A stretch of 64,000 bases of DNA from Solirubrobacter deserti (GTDB lineage: Bacteria; Actinomycetota; Thermoleophilia; Solirubrobacterales; Solirubrobacteraceae), in NCBI RefSeq assembly GCF_003344625.1, contig NZ_QPKJ02000008.1, positions 62,001 through 126,000 of the forward strand. The letters run 5' to 3'. This document shows, piece after piece, positions 15,618-24,607 of the stretch. Each line of letters opens with the position of its first letter. Positions within the stretch are counted from its first letter, which is position 1. The translations under genes and the position numbers were made by a program. Below the pieces are notes generated by a model, which was not told the origin of the DNA, ran no database searches, and saw nothing but the letters and a program-made list of their open reading frames with translations.

Positions 15618-16606
15618 GCCTTGATGACCTCATCCAGCGGGCCGACCCGATCCGCGACGAGCCGCTCGACTTCGACGCGGCGTTCGACGCGCTGCGCGAG
15701 GACATCGCCGCGCAGCCGGTGGTCGTCCGGCGGCGGCGTCGGGCGCCGCGCAAGCGGCTGGCGCTGCCCGCGCTGGCGCTGGTCGCGGCCGCGGTGGCGG
15801 CGGTCGTGTTCTTCGCGCCCGGGGACCACGGGACCGAGCGGGCGTGGGCGGACCCGTTGGTGAAAGTCGCCGAGTCCGTGCCGCGGCTGCTGGTGGGTGA
15901 CTGGAAGGTCACGCGCGCGGACCAGTTCGAGGTCGGCGCGGGCGAGATGGTGTTCGTCGACGGCTCGCGCAAGGTGGAGCTCAACTGGCGCGGCGACGGC
16001 ACGCTCGCCGGGTGGGTGCGCGATCGCGCGAAGGTCGGGCCCGAGCAGGAGCCGGTCGAGGTGCAGGGCACGACCGCGCGGCTGTTCGCGTACTCCGAGC
16101 ACGACGTCACCGCGCTCTGGGGGCAGGGCGACTACGTCATCGAGATGCGCGGGAACGCCGTGCGCGAGGCGCTGGCCGCGCTGCGCACCGTGTCCGTGGA
16201 TGAGTGGCTCGGCGCGATGCCCGCCAGCGTCGTCCGGCCGGACGACAGCGACGCCGTGATCGACCAGATGCTGGTGGACATCAACCTCCCGCCCGGCTTG
16301 GACCGCTCCCAGCTCGACACCCGCGGCCTGCCGCGCGACCGCTACCAGCTCGGCGCGCGCGTGGTCGCCGCCGTCGCCTGCGGGTGGATCGAGCTGTGGC
16401 TCAACGGTGGTGAGAAGGAGCGGGCGGAAGCGGTGATCGAGCTGCAGTCGGCACGCAGCTGGACGATCCTGAAGGAGATGGACCGGGAGGGGGACTATCC
16501 CGAGGTGCTGTTCCAGTACGTGGACGCGGTGGCCGGCGAGGGGACCGTGATGGGCGGCAAGCCGCTGACGGTCAAGGAGACCTACAAGGACGCGCTCGGC
16601 TGCTGA
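15614..16606 (+). CDS. Membrane-anchored protein, probable anti-sigma partner
   Basis: 330 residues, coupled to the ECF sigma gene by an ATGA overlap. Layout: a short cytoplasmic N-terminus (MSLDDLIQRADPIRDEPLDF), an Arg-rich stretch, one membrane helix at about 52-70 (LALPALALVAAAVAAVVFF), then a long extracytoplasmic domain. This cytoplasm-helix-sensor layout is standard for anti-sigma factors encoded after an ECF sigma, but no zinc-binding anti-sigma motif is present, so the role is inferred from context. The external domain has no recognised family. Confidence 0.7.
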   Translation: MSLDDLIQRADPIRDEPLDFDAAFDALREDIAAQPVVVRRRRRAPRKRLALPALALVAAAVAAVVFFAPGDHGTERAWADPLVKVAESVPRLLVGDWKVTRADQFEVGAGEMVFVDGSRKVELNWRGDGTLAGWVRDRAKVGPEQEPVEVQGTTARLFAYSEHDVTALWGQGDYVIEMRGNAVREALAALRTVSVDEWLGAMPASVVRPDDSDAVIDQMLVDINLPPGLDRSQLDTRGLPRDRYQLGARVVAAVACGWIELWLNGGEKERAEAVIELQSARSWTILKEMDREGDYPEVLFQYVDAVAGEGTVMGGKPLTVKETYKDALGC

Positions 16607-16681
16607 GGCCGCACCGAACGGACGGGCGCATCCACCGAAAGGACGATGCGCCCGCCCCGGGCACCCACCGACAGTGGGCGG

Positions 16682-17929
16682 ATGCTCCGACGCTCGCTCG
16701 CGCTCGCCGCCCTCTTCCTCGTCCCCGCCGCACCTGCGCTGGCCGCGCCCTGTCCTGACGCCTCCGGAACGGTACGCGGCACCGTGACGCTCAAGAACGC
16801 GACCCTGCGGTGGGAGGGCACGGTCGGCGACGACGCGCGGCTGCGGTCATGGGGTCACACGCTCACCGTGAAGGCCAAGCGCCCGCGCGCGACGTTCACG
16901 CTCACGCGCGCGAAGCTGGACCCGCGGCGCGCCGCCAAGGTCGCCGGGCGCGGCCGCTGGACCGGCTCGCGCGCGAAGCGCAAGGCGCGCACCGCCGCCG
17001 CCACGGCCGCGCAGCGCACGCTCGAGCGGCGCGCGCGTGAGGCGTTGCTCGCCGCGGAGCGAGCCTGGTACGACGACTTCGCGTGCGTGACGCTGACCGC
17101 CGCGCCCGCGAACGCCAGCGCGCAGGTCGGCCAGGCGGTCGGCGTCACGTTCACCGCCTCGGCACCCGGCACGCTCGCGCTGTCGGACCTCGCGCGCGGC
17201 CGTGCCGACGGGCCGAGCGGCCTGGCCACCACGTTCACCGGCACCGAGGCCGGGCGGGGCGGCGTCACGGCGACGCTCACCGGCCGGCGCGGTCGCGCCC
17301 GCGCGCGCTGGGAGATCGACCTGCTGCCGCCCGTCGCCGGCCCGCGCCGGCTCGTACTGGTCGGCGTGCATCTGGACGGCACGATCTCCCACGCGCGTGA
17401 GGAGCTCCCGCAGATCCCGGAGGACAACGTCACCACCAAGTGGCAGACGGACGGGACGATGAGCTACCGCACCGGCGACCCGTTCGTCGGCAAGCCGTAC
17501 GACTGGGACCTGCTGGACACGTCGAAGCCGCAGGTCGCGACGCTGCCATCCGTCCGCTACGAGGCGAGCATGAAGGCCCGCATCGACCAGTGGGTCGACA
17601 ACGACCACAACTGGTGGGTCTGCGACTACGTGACGCCCGCCCCGGAGAAGCCCGCCGGCCTCGTCGGGGTCCTCACCAGGCCCGGCCTGGACTACGAGAT
17701 CTTCTGGTCGCTGATGCCGGCCGTGCCCAAGTGCGAGGGCACGTATCCGCTGTTCGGCTTCGAGCCGTTGCCGTCTGCGGCTTTGACGTCGCGGTTCACG
17801 GCTTCCGACCTCTCCGGGCAGGGCGGCGCCGTCGTCCGGCTCCCGGTCGACATCGACCATCGCTGGACCGACGGCGCCGGCACCCACCGCGTCACGTGGA
17901 AGGGCTACGTGGAGGTTGTCAGCGCTTGA
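16682..17929 (+). CDS. Secreted protein, function unknown
   Basis: About 415 residues from ATG 16682, preferred over ATG 16646 because it begins a textbook signal peptide (MLRRSLALAALFLVPAAPA, cleavage near ALAA). The mature part has an Arg/Ala-rich helical segment (about 90-135), an Ig-like beta region (VTLTAAPANASAQVGQAVGV onwards) and a C-terminal half rich in Trp, Asp and Tyr (WVDNDHNWWVCDYVTP). I recognise no catalytic motif. The 3' end overlaps the convergent RTX gene by 11 bases. Confidence 0.6.
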   Translation: MLRRSLALAALFLVPAAPALAAPCPDASGTVRGTVTLKNATLRWEGTVGDDARLRSWGHTLTVKAKRPRATFTLTRAKLDPRRAAKVAGRGRWTGSRAKRKARTAAATAAQRTLERRAREALLAAERAWYDDFACVTLTAAPANASAQVGQAVGVTFTASAPGTLALSDLARGRADGPSGLATTFTGTEAGRGGVTATLTGRRGRARARWEIDLLPPVAGPRRLVLVGVHLDGTISHAREELPQIPEDNVTTKWQTDGTMSYRTGDPFVGKPYDWDLLDTSKPQVATLPSVRYEASMKARIDQWVDNDHNWWVCDYVTPAPEKPAGLVGVLTRPGLDYEIFWSLMPAVPKCEGTYPLFGFEPLPSAALTSRFTASDLSGQGGAVVRLPVDIDHRWTDGAGTHRVTWKGYVEVVSA

Positions 17930-19391
17930 GCAGGTAGGTCGTCGCGACGCCCGCGCCGGTGATCTTCAGGGTCACCGAGCGCTTGCGCTTGAGCGCCTTC
18001 TTCGCGGCCTTGGTGAACTTGAGCTTGATGGTGGCCTTGCCGCTCTTGGCGGTGGCCGAACCCGAGGCCACCGTCTTGCGCCCCTGCTTGGCCGTCAGCT
18101 TGACCTTGCCGGTGACGCCGCTGACGGTCACGCTGAGGCCGGACTTCAGGGCCTTGGCGAGCCTGGTGCGCTTGACGGCCAGGTTCACACCCGCCTGCGG
18201 TGTGCCGCCGGTCGTGGGCGGCGGGCCGCCCTTGACCGGCGCGCGGTCGACGGCCTCGCAATCGGCGGCCACGACGTCGGCGGCGTCCGCGGTCACGCGG
18301 TCGCTGCCGGTGCCGCAGTTGACCGAGTCGATCTCGCCGTCACGCACGTCGATCGTGTCGTTGCCGGCGTTGAACAGGTCGCACGCGTACTCGTTGCAGC
18401 GCGTCTTGCGGTCGCCGTTGACGGTGTCGCGCCCGGGGCCGCCGACGAGCGTGTCGTCGCCGAAGCCGCCCTCGAGCAGGTCGTCGCCGGCGCCGCCGTC
18501 GACGCGGTCGCCATGCGCGTCGCCCGCGATCAGCGTGTCGTTGCCGGCCAGGCCCGAGAGCGTGCCGGCCGCGCCGACCTGCGGGGCGGTGAACTCGTTG
18601 TCGCCCGCGTCGCCGGTGAACGAGCCCGCCGAGCTGGACGTGATCCGCTCGACCGCGACGACGTTGTCGCCCTCGCCTGAGCGACCGTCGTTGGCCTGCC
18701 CGTCGAGCGAGATCGCGATCGGCGGGGCGAGGCTCGGCTCGCCCGAGTACACGTAGTCCTTGAGCACGTCGGTGCCGTCGCCGCCGTCGAGGACGTCGGC
18801 GAAGATGCCGTGCTCAGACGGCCAGTCGCCGGTCAGCGTGTCGTTGCCGGCCTCGCCGTGGAGCTCGTCGGTGCCGCGCTGGCCGCCGTGGAGCGTGTCG
18901 TCGCCCGGGCCGCCGAAGAAGCGGTCGGTGTTCACGCCACCCTCGAACGTGTCGTTGCCCGCGCCGCCGTGCGCGACCACGGTCGCGTTCGTGTCGCGCG
19001 TGAGGAACGTGTCGTTGCCGTCGCCGAGGTCGACGACCATCGCGCCCTCGCCGAACGTGATGACGGTGAAGCTCTCGGTGACCTGGAACTCGTCGTTGCC
19101 GGCGCCGAGCGAGACGCGGACCTGCTGCGCGGGGTCCTCGCAGATGGTCGTACCGCCGCGCTCATCACGGGTGCAGCCGTGGCCGGCGGTGACATCGCCG
19201 AGCAGGTGGACCATCTGGCGGCCGTTGTCGTCGCGGTGCAGGCTGGCGACGATGTCGTTCGCCTCACCGGGCGTGCGCTCGGTGATATCGAGGAAGCGGC
19301 CGTCGGGGGAGAGGACGGCCTGGCTCGCGTGCGCCGGGGCCGCGCACAGGGCGAGAGCGAGCGTCGCGAAAGAGAGGGACTTGAGGAGCAT
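17919..19391 (-). CDS. Secreted RTX (calcium-binding nonapeptide repeat) protein
   Basis: 490 residues from ATG 19391, which starts a good signal peptide (MLLKSLSFATLALALCAAPA, then HAS). The middle contains many GGxGxDxL / GNDT nonapeptides (for example GGAGNDTFEGG, GGPGDDTLHGG, GGAGDDLLEGG), which fold into calcium-loaded beta rolls. The C-terminal about 85 residues are a Lys-rich beta module (KLTAKQGRKTVASGSATA, then KLKFTKAAKKALKRKRSVTL), a kind I associate with Thermoleophilia secreted proteins. No enzymatic domain is visible, so it is probably structural or surface-associated. Confidence 0.8.
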   Translation of the reverse strand: MLLKSLSFATLALALCAAPAHASQAVLSPDGRFLDITERTPGEANDIVASLHRDDNGRQMVHLLGDVTAGHGCTRDERGGTTICEDPAQQVRVSLGAGNDEFQVTESFTVITFGEGAMVVDLGDGNDTFLTRDTNATVVAHGGAGNDTFEGGVNTDRFFGGPGDDTLHGGQRGTDELHGEAGNDTLTGDWPSEHGIFADVLDGGDGTDVLKDYVYSGEPSLAPPIAISLDGQANDGRSGEGDNVVAVERITSSSAGSFTGDAGDNEFTAPQVGAAGTLSGLAGNDTLIAGDAHGDRVDGGAGDDLLEGGFGDDTLVGGPGRDTVNGDRKTRCNEYACDLFNAGNDTIDVRDGEIDSVNCGTGSDRVTADAADVVAADCEAVDRAPVKGGPPPTTGGTPQAGVNLAVKRTRLAKALKSGLSVTVSGVTGKVKLTAKQGRKTVASGSATAKSGKATIKLKFTKAAKKALKRKRSVTLKITGAGVATTYLLKR

Positions 19392-19524
19392 GGACGCGCA
19401 ACTCTCGCCCCATTCCCGTGCGCCGGCATCGTCTGGATGGGGTGCATGGGTCAGCCGAATTGCGTAGCGGGTCGCGCCGTCGGGTGGTGGCCGCGCGTTG
19501 GCGCCGTCGACATCTTGGACTCCG

Positions 19525-19866
19525 ATGACCGATTCCCTGGAGCACACCCAACTCGTCGCCCTGGACTGCGGGGCGGTCCTGCGCACGGGTGCGGGGCTCT
19601 CCGAGAGCGTCGGCGTCGGCGTGCTGCCGACGGCGCTGGAGATCACCGAGACGCTGTTGCGCGCGAGCGCACACCGCGAAGCCGTGGCCGAGATCGGGCG
19701 GTACGGCTGCTGGCTGACCGTGCGCGTGGCGGCGAACATGGCCGCCGACGAGTGGCGGCGCAAGGCCGTGCGAGTGCACAGCCGGCTGCGGGGCTTCGAC
19801 GGGCAGATGCGCGTCGAGCCCGCGCACGGCGGCTCGCGCATCACCGTCTCGCTGCTCGTGACCTAG
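19525..19866 (+). CDS. Small protein resembling a fragment of a kinase ATPase domain
   Basis: 113 residues from ATG 19525. The last third ([20 protein letters not shown] then SRITVSLL) resembles the closing part of histidine-kinase HATPase domains, where a GG.L.v....G.GT..... pattern precedes the final strand. The ATP-binding N and G1 boxes are not visible, so it is either a remnant or a protein of unrelated function. It ends 4 bases inside the convergent ThuA gene. Confidence 0.45.
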   Translation: MTDSLEHTQLVALDCGAVLRTGAGLSESVGVGVLPTALEITETLLRASAHREAVAEIGRYGCWLTVRVAANMAADEWRRKAVRVHSRLRGFDGQMRVEPAHGGSRITVSLLVT

Positions 19867-20588
19867 AGGAACCAGTCGCGCGGCGCGTTCGGCGCCTCGG
19901 GCACCGGGCCGCGCGTGCGCGGCGCGGCCCACTGCACCGCGTTGGCGAGCACGCGCCGGATCTCGGGCTGGTAGTACACCGGGTAGTCCTGGTCGCCCGG
20001 GCTGAAATAGAAGATCCGGCCCGCGCCGCGCTGGAAGCAGCAGCCGGAGCGAAAGACCTCGCCGCCGGCGAACGACGAGATGAACACGAGCTCGTCGGGC
20101 TCGGGGATGTCGAAGTGCTCGCCGTACATCTCCTGCGCGGGGATGACGATCGGGTGCGGGACGCCCTGCGCGATCGGGTGCGCCGGGTTGACGGTCCACA
20201 CCAGCTCGCGCTCGCCCTCGTTGCGCCACTTGAGGCTGCAGGTGGTGCCGACCAGGCGCTGCAGGATCTTCGAGTAGTGCCCCGAGTGCAAGACCAGCAG
20301 GCCCATGCCGCCGAGCACGGCGTCGTGCACGCGCCGGACGACCGCGTCGTCGACCTGGTCGTGCGCGATGTGACCCCACCAGGTCAGGACGTCGGTCGCA
20401 TCGATGACGTCCTGCGGAAGGCCGTGCTCGGGTTGGTCGAGCGTGGCGGTGCGCGTGCGCACGCCGTCGCCGAGCAGTTCGGTGAGCCCGGCGGCGATCG
20501 CGCCGTGCATGCCGTCCGGATAGCGCTCGGCCACCTCCGGCTCGTTGCGCTCGTGGACGTTCTCGCCCCACACGGTGACGCGTACCAT
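19863..20588 (-). CDS. ThuA-like domain protein
   Basis: 241 residues from ATG 20588 ([20 protein letters not shown]). ThuA proteins have a glutamine-amidotransferase-like fold and take part in disaccharide (trehalose) and keto-sugar metabolism. Motifs [34 protein letters not shown] and [17 protein letters not shown] match the family, and its length is typical. It is divergent from a Gfo/Idh/MocA dehydrogenase with almost no gap, a common pairing with ThuA. Confidence 0.85.
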   Translation of the reverse strand: MVRVTVWGENVHERNEPEVAERYPDGMHGAIAAGLTELLGDGVRTRTATLDQPEHGLPQDVIDATDVLTWWGHIAHDQVDDAVVRRVHDAVLGGMGLLVLHSGHYSKILQRLVGTTCSLKWRNEGERELVWTVNPAHPIAQGVPHPIVIPAQEMYGEHFDIPEPDELVFISSFAGGEVFRSGCCFQRGAGRIFYFSPGDQDYPVYYQPEIRRVLANAVQWAAPRTRGPVPEAPNAPRDWFL

Positions 20589-21669
20589 CCGCCGAATCTC
20601 TAGCACGAACACACTGCGGGCGGGGGTGGTGGGCGTCGGCTGGGCCGGCGAGCAGCACGCCGACGCCTACGCGAAGCTGCCCGGCGTCGAGCTCGCCGGG
20701 ATCGCCGGGCTGGAGGAGCCCGTGCGCACCGAGCTCGCCGAGCGGCTCGGCGTCGAACGCCACGTCGCGACGTGGGAGGAGCTGCTCGAGGACGAGTCGC
20801 TGGACGTCGTCAGCGTCGCGGTGCCCACGTTCCTGCACACGCCGATCGCGATCGCCGCGCTCGAACGCGGGCTGCACGTGCTGTGCGAGAAGCCGATCGC
20901 GCGCACGCCCGAAGAGGCGGCGGCGATGGTGGCGGCGGCCGAGAAGGCCGGCCGGATCCTGGACGTCGCGTTCAACCGCCGCCAGCGCAACGACATCCAG
21001 GCGCTGCGCCGGCTGATCGAGGCCGGACGGCTCGGCAAGCCGTACTACACGAAGGCGTGGTGGCTGCGGCGCAGCGGCATCCCGACGCTCGGGTCCTGGT
21101 TCACCAGCCGCGAGACGGCGGGCGGCGGGCCCTTGGTCGACCTCGGCGTCCACCTGCTCGACTACGCGCTGTTCCTGATCGGCCAGCCGAAGGTCACGAC
21201 GGTCAGCGCCTCCACCTACGACCTGCTCGGCAGCGCCGGCTTCGGCGGCGCCTCGATCCCGGGCAAGACGGGCGGGAGCGGCGAGTTCGACGTCGAGGAC
21301 CTCGCCAGCGCGTTCCTACGCCTCGACGACGGCGGGACGCTGCTGGTGGAGACCAGCTGGGCGACGCACCGCACCGACGACATGCAGTTCGGCATCACGA
21401 TCTACGGCACCGAGGGCGGCGCGGAGCTGCGCGTGGACGAGACGCTCGGCACCGGCACGCTGACCGTCTTCTCGGAGGTCGACGGCGTGCCCGCGGTGAT
21501 GCAGCTGGACCCGGAGCCGGGCGGCGGGCACGACGAGGTCGTCGAGCAGTTCCTGGATGCCGTGCGCGCCGGAGAGGGCGGTCAGGGCGCGGCGGCCGCC
21601 GAGCTGGCGCGGGTCGTCGACGCCTGTTATCGCTCGGCCGAAGCCGGACGCGAAATAGCACTGTCGTAG
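20575..21669 (+). CDS. Gfo/Idh/MocA family oxidoreductase
   Basis: NAD(P)-dependent sugar dehydrogenase family. A Rossmann [16 protein letters not shown] stretch opens the protein, then the signature [13 protein letters not shown] (Lys of the EKP motif), [19 protein letters not shown] and a C-terminal substrate domain with [18 protein letters not shown]. About 364 residues in total, normal for the family. The start is uncertain: GTG 20575 overlaps the divergent ThuA start, ATG 20545 lies inside that gene, and a CTG at 20614 would give the most standard N-terminus. It overlaps the convergent methyltransferase end by 43 bases. Confidence 0.82.
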   Translation: MTRTIRRISSTNTLRAGVVGVGWAGEQHADAYAKLPGVELAGIAGLEEPVRTELAERLGVERHVATWEELLEDESLDVVSVAVPTFLHTPIAIAALERGLHVLCEKPIARTPEEAAAMVAAAEKAGRILDVAFNRRQRNDIQALRRLIEAGRLGKPYYTKAWWLRRSGIPTLGSWFTSRETAGGGPLVDLGVHLLDYALFLIGQPKVTTVSASTYDLLGSAGFGGASIPGKTGGSGEFDVEDLASAFLRLDDGGTLLVETSWATHRTDDMQFGITIYGTEGGAELRVDETLGTGTLTVFSEVDGVPAVMQLDPEPGGGHDEVVEQFLDAVRAGEGGQGAAAAELARVVDACYRSAEAGREIALS

Positions 21670-22007
21670 GCGACGTGAAGCGTGCCGCCGGGCGCCAGCC
21701 AGCGCTCGGCGAGCGCCCGAGCCCGTTCGGGCTCGCGGTGGAAGAGGCCGACGCGGACCGCGAAGATCGTGTCGAAGCGGCGGTCGCCGAGGTCGGCATC
21801 CTCGAGGCCGGTGACGATGAACTCGCCGGTCGGGTTTCTGCGCTGGGCCGCCGCGACCATCTTCGCGGAGCGGTCGATGGCGGTGTAGCGCGCGCCCCGC
21901 TCGATCACGTAGGTGGCGGCGACGCCGTGGCCGCAGCCGATCTCCAGCACGCGCTGGCCGACCTGGATCTCGAGCGCGTCGACGACGCGACGCAAGCGCT
22001 CGCTCAT
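21627..22007 (-). CDS. SAM-dependent methyltransferase, short
   Basis: 126 residues. Motif I for SAM binding is RVLEIGCGHGVAATYVI, followed by an acidic Asp at the end of the next strand (YTAIDRSAKMV) and a late [13 protein letters not shown], all typical of class I methyltransferases. It is shorter than usual because the C-terminal substrate part is small. Its ATG overlaps the stop of the upstream PPOX gene (ATGA), so the two are coupled. Confidence 0.8.
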   Translation of the reverse strand: MSERLRRVVDALEIQVGQRVLEIGCGHGVAATYVIERGARYTAIDRSAKMVAAAQRRNPTGEFIVTGLEDADLGDRRFDTIFAVRVGLFHREPERARALAERWLAPGGTLHVAYDSAISRPASAER

Positions 22008-22435
22008 GTGCGCTTGATCTGCTTGAGGCCGCCGTGCTCGGTCCACACGTCGATCACGAGGTGCGTCTGTTCCTCGTTGACGGTCACGACCGACGCCTCG
22101 CGGATGTCGAAGCGAAACAGGTGGTGCTGCTCGTGCGGAACCGCCACGGCGAGGCCGGCGAGCTTCGCGTCGGCGAGGCCCTCGGGGCTCGTGTCCGAGT
22201 ACCCGTTGTGGACCGCCACGCGAGGGTCGCGCAGCAGGTCCTTCGCCTTCAGCGCGCCGGGCATCGAACCGAGCCACAGCTCGCCGTCGCGGAACTCCAC
22301 CTCCGTCCCGGAGATGCGCGGAGCCCCGTCCTTGCGCAGCGTCGCCATGAACTTGTGCTTGTGCGCGTCGAAGGACGCCTTCACCCGCTCGGCGAGCTCC
22401 GGGGCGGCCTTCTCGAACTCGGACCAGGTTGCCAT
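22004..22435 (-). CDS. PPOX/FMN split-barrel family protein
   Basis: 143 residues, a single pyridoxamine-5'-phosphate-oxidase-like split barrel. Typical elements are KFMATLRKDGAPRISGTEV, GELWLGSMPGALKAKDLLRD and VIDVWTEHG near the end. Such proteins bind FMN or F420 and reduce or oxidise small molecules; the substrate is unknown here. It is the first gene of a two-gene operon with the methyltransferase and is divergent from an AraC-type gene across 59 bases. Confidence 0.8.
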   Translation of the reverse strand: MATWSEFEKAAPELAERVKASFDAHKHKFMATLRKDGAPRISGTEVEFRDGELWLGSMPGALKAKDLLRDPRVAVHNGYSDTSPEGLADAKLAGLAVAVPHEQHHLFRFDIREASVVTVNEEQTHLVIDVWTEHGGLKQIKRT

Positions 22436-22445
22436 GGGCGTGAAG

Positions 22446-22455
22446 GTGACGTCAC
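22446..22455. promoter_or_regulatory. Palindrome GTGACGTCAC in a divergent promoter
   Basis: A perfect 10-base palindrome sits in the 59-base gap between the PPOX gene (start 22435) and the AraC-type gene (start 22495). It is a candidate operator for the AraC-type protein, but one palindrome alone is weak evidence. Confidence 0.35.
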
Positions 22456-22494
22456 TTCGGCGCGCGGTCCAGTAAGACGTCGAAAGCGATCAAC

Positions 22495-23412
22495 GTGCCC
22501 GACCGCCTCCGTGACCTGATCGATCTCGTGTTGTCGTCCCTCGACGAGGGGATCGACGGTGCCGAGCTGGCCGAGCGGGCGCACTTCTCACGCGACCACC
22601 TCGATCGGCTGCTCGCCGCGGCGACCGGGGAGTCGCCGGTCGCGCTCCGACGGCGGCTGCTGCTCGAGCGCGCGGCGTGGCAGCTGCGCGCCGGGGTGCC
22701 GCCGGCCGAGGCGGCGTCGCTGGCGGGCTACGGCAGTGTCGCGGCGTTCTCGCGCGCGTTCTCGCGGGCGTTCGGCGCGCCGCCGAGCGCGTACGCCGGC
22801 GAGGTGCACCTGCCCGCGCCGAACGGCATCCACTTCCATCCGCCCGCGGGGCTGCTCATCCCGGGCGGCGCGCCGAGCGGCGGCGATCTGACCGAGCGGA
22901 TGGTGCTCCACCACCTCGACCGGGTGCGCGAGCTGCTGCAGGCGGCGGCCTCGCTGCCCGCCGACGAGTTGCAGCGGGAGCTGCGGCCGGGGCTGGTGGT
23001 CGTGTGGTTCGAGGGCGAGGAGCCGAGCGCGGCGCTGATGTGCGAGCGCCTCGTGTACACGCTCGAGGTGTGGGTGGCGGCGATCGACGGGCGCGAGGTC
23101 CCGGTGGCCGGGGCGGGTGACTGGCTCCCGCGCTTCGAGCGGGCGGCGACGGACTTCGCCCGCATCGCCAAGCGCATCCGCGACCGCGGCGCCTGGGACG
23201 ACGCGTTCGTGGATGCGCTGTGCGAGCCGCCGCAGTCGTTCACCTACGGCGGAGTGCTCTCGCACGTGCTGGCGTTCGGGGCGGCGCGGCGGGAGGCGCT
23301 CGCCGGCGTGCTGGCTCAGTTGGGCGCCGACGTCTCCTCCGGCGACCCGATCGTGTGGGAGTTGAGCCATTCGCGCCACTCGTCGGTGAGGTCGGGCGCG
23401 TCCGCGCCGTAG
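22495..23412 (+). CDS. AraC-type regulator with a DinB-like C-terminal domain
   Basis: 305 residues from GTG 22495. Residues about 1-100 form two helix-turn-helix units (GAELAERAHFSRDHLDRLLA and AASLAGYGSVAAFSRAFSRA) with the FGAPPSAY end of AraC proteins. The rest is a helical bundle: MVLHHLDRVRELLQAAASLP, an acidic loop, then FTYGGVLSHVLAFGAARREA, resembling the DinB/YfiT-type damage-inducible fold in which His residues bind a metal. DNA binding is at the N-terminus, the reverse of most AraC regulators. The 3' end overlaps the convergent SRPBCC gene by 97 bases. Confidence 0.75.
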   Translation: MPDRLRDLIDLVLSSLDEGIDGAELAERAHFSRDHLDRLLAAATGESPVALRRRLLLERAAWQLRAGVPPAEAASLAGYGSVAAFSRAFSRAFGAPPSAYAGEVHLPAPNGIHFHPPAGLLIPGGAPSGGDLTERMVLHHLDRVRELLQAAASLPADELQRELRPGLVVVWFEGEEPSAALMCERLVYTLEVWVAAIDGREVPVAGAGDWLPRFERAATDFARIAKRIRDRGAWDDAFVDALCEPPQSFTYGGVLSHVLAFGAARREALAGVLAQLGADVSSGDPIVWELSHSRHSSVRSGASAP

Positions 23413-24029
23413 AGGTAGAGGTGAACGGCGCTCATCGTCGCGCCGCCCATCGCGAACGCCATCGCGAGCCCGATGCCCCGGTGCGGCTCGCTCATGCGGA
23501 CGATCTGCTCGAACTCGCCGTCGTGGATCAGCTCGCCCGTCCACGGGGGCGTGAGCGCGGCGTAGGCGGCGGCGCGGTCCACTGGGTCAAAGCGCGCCAC
23601 CATCACCGTCGTGCACGGCTGGCCGGCGAAGTGCTCGAGGTAGGTCTTGAGGATCAGCAGGTAGCCGTCCCAGCCCGCGGCGAGGTTGTCGAGCATGTCG
23701 TCCCAGTCGCCGCCGGTCGCGGTCACGGTCGAGACGAGGCGGACGATGCACGTCCCGCCGGACTGCGCCTCCACCAGGAACTCGGTCGCGAGCTTGCCCT
23801 CGACCTCGCCCTCCCACTGCTCGTCGTAGGCGAAACGATGCGGCGGGTCCCAGTCGGTGATCGTGCCGCTGTCGGCCATGCCGGTGCCGATGTCGAGCCG
23901 GACCTTGCCGCCGACACGCCCCTCGACCTCGGCCGGCACGAACCAGGTCTCGATCCCCGGGCCGGTCGCGATCGCCTCCCACACCTGCTCGGGCGTGCCG
24001 GGGACCTCGATGCGGTTCTCGCGCTTCAT
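23316..24029 (-). CDS. SRPBCC (AHSA1-type) domain protein
   Basis: 237 residues. The N-terminal START-like domain begins KRENRIEVPGTPEQVWEAIA and continues GIETWFVPAEVEG, TDWDPPHRFAYDEQW and LAAGWDGYLLILKTYLEHF, the standard AHSA1 pattern for binding a small hydrophobic ligand. The remaining about 80 residues are an additional domain of unknown type. The ATG overlaps the stop of the ArsR-type gene upstream (ATGA). ArsR + AHSA1 pairs are common, and the regulator normally controls the pair. Confidence 0.85.
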   Translation of the reverse strand: MKRENRIEVPGTPEQVWEAIATGPGIETWFVPAEVEGRVGGKVRLDIGTGMADSGTITDWDPPHRFAYDEQWEGEVEGKLATEFLVEAQSGGTCIVRLVSTVTATGGDWDDMLDNLAAGWDGYLLILKTYLEHFAGQPCTTVMVARFDPVDRAAAYAALTPPWTGELIHDGEFEQIVRMSEPHRGIGLAMAFAMGGATMSAVHLYLYGADAPDLTDEWREWLNSHTIGSPEETSAPN

Positions 24030-24556
24030 TGCGGGTGCTCCTGGATCGGGTGGGTGGCGACGACGAGCCGGTGCGGCTTCCCGCCGTCGTGGTGGTACTT
24101 GGAGGCGAGCTGGGTGACAGCCTCGGTGAGCTCGGCGGCGAACGCCGCGCGGTCGTCGGGGCTGGCGAACTTGATCTCGGCGTCGAGGCCGAGCGTGTCC
24201 TCGCGGGGGTCGAGCTCGGCGACCTCGCGCAGCAACCGGCCGGCGAGCGCGATCAGGTAGCGGCTGGCGAGCGCGCGCTTCCCGAGTGCCTGCGGCGAGA
24301 CGATGTAGGACGCGGCCGTGGCCTGCAGCACGCGCTCGGTGAGCCCGCCGTGGCGGCGCTCCTCGGCGACCTCGACGAGCCCCTTCTCCTCCAGCGCGCG
24401 CAGGTGGTAGTTGACCTTCTGGCGCGGGAGGCCGACCCGCTGCGCCAGGCTCGCGGCGCTCCCGGGGGTGGCGAGCTCGGCGAGCAGCCGGGAGCGGATC
24501 GGGTCGAGCGCGGCGGCCGCGACGGCCGGGTCTTCGATCAGGGCGACGTCCCGCAT
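24026..24556 (-). CDS. ArsR-type winged-helix regulator
   Basis: 176 residues. The N-terminal winged helix (DPIRSRLLAELATPGSAASL, then QKVNYHLRALEEKGLVEVAE) is a textbook ArsR fold without metal-binding Cys residues. A helical C-terminal extension follows. The start at 24556 is fixed by a promoter on the minus strand whose -10 ends 6 bases before the ATG, implying a leaderless message. It most likely binds the 24-base palindrome that holds the -35 boxes of both divergent promoters. Confidence 0.88.
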   Translation of the reverse strand: MRDVALIEDPAVAAAALDPIRSRLLAELATPGSAASLAQRVGLPRQKVNYHLRALEEKGLVEVAEERRHGGLTERVLQATAASYIVSPQALGKRALASRYLIALAGRLLREVAELDPREDTLGLDAEIKFASPDDRAAFAAELTEAVTQLASKYHHDGGKPHRLVVATHPIQEHPQ

Positions 24557-24562
24557 GAGCGC

Positions 24563-24599
24563 ATTGTGTGCTTGACAAGAATTTTTGTCAAGCTACGGT
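24563..24599. promoter_or_regulatory. Two divergent leaderless promoters over one palindrome
   Basis: The palindrome at 24570-24593 (two 9-base GCTTGACAA arms, 6-base centre) carries TTGACA on both strands. Plus strand: TTGACA 24572-24577, 16-base spacer, TACGGT 24594-24599, then ATG at 24608. Minus strand: TTGACA (complement of 24586-24591), 17-base spacer, CACAAT (complement of 24563-24568), then ATG at 24556. Both start codons lie 6-8 bases from the -10 box, so both messages look leaderless. One repressor dimer on the palindrome would cover both -35 boxes. Confidence 0.75.
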
Positions 24600-24607
24600 C
24601 CGCGGCG

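Noticed and set aside
18300..18960. Regularly spaced repeats that could suggest a CRISPR array
   Set aside because: They are degenerate GGxGxD codon repeats within the RTX protein; there are no identical repeats or unique spacers.
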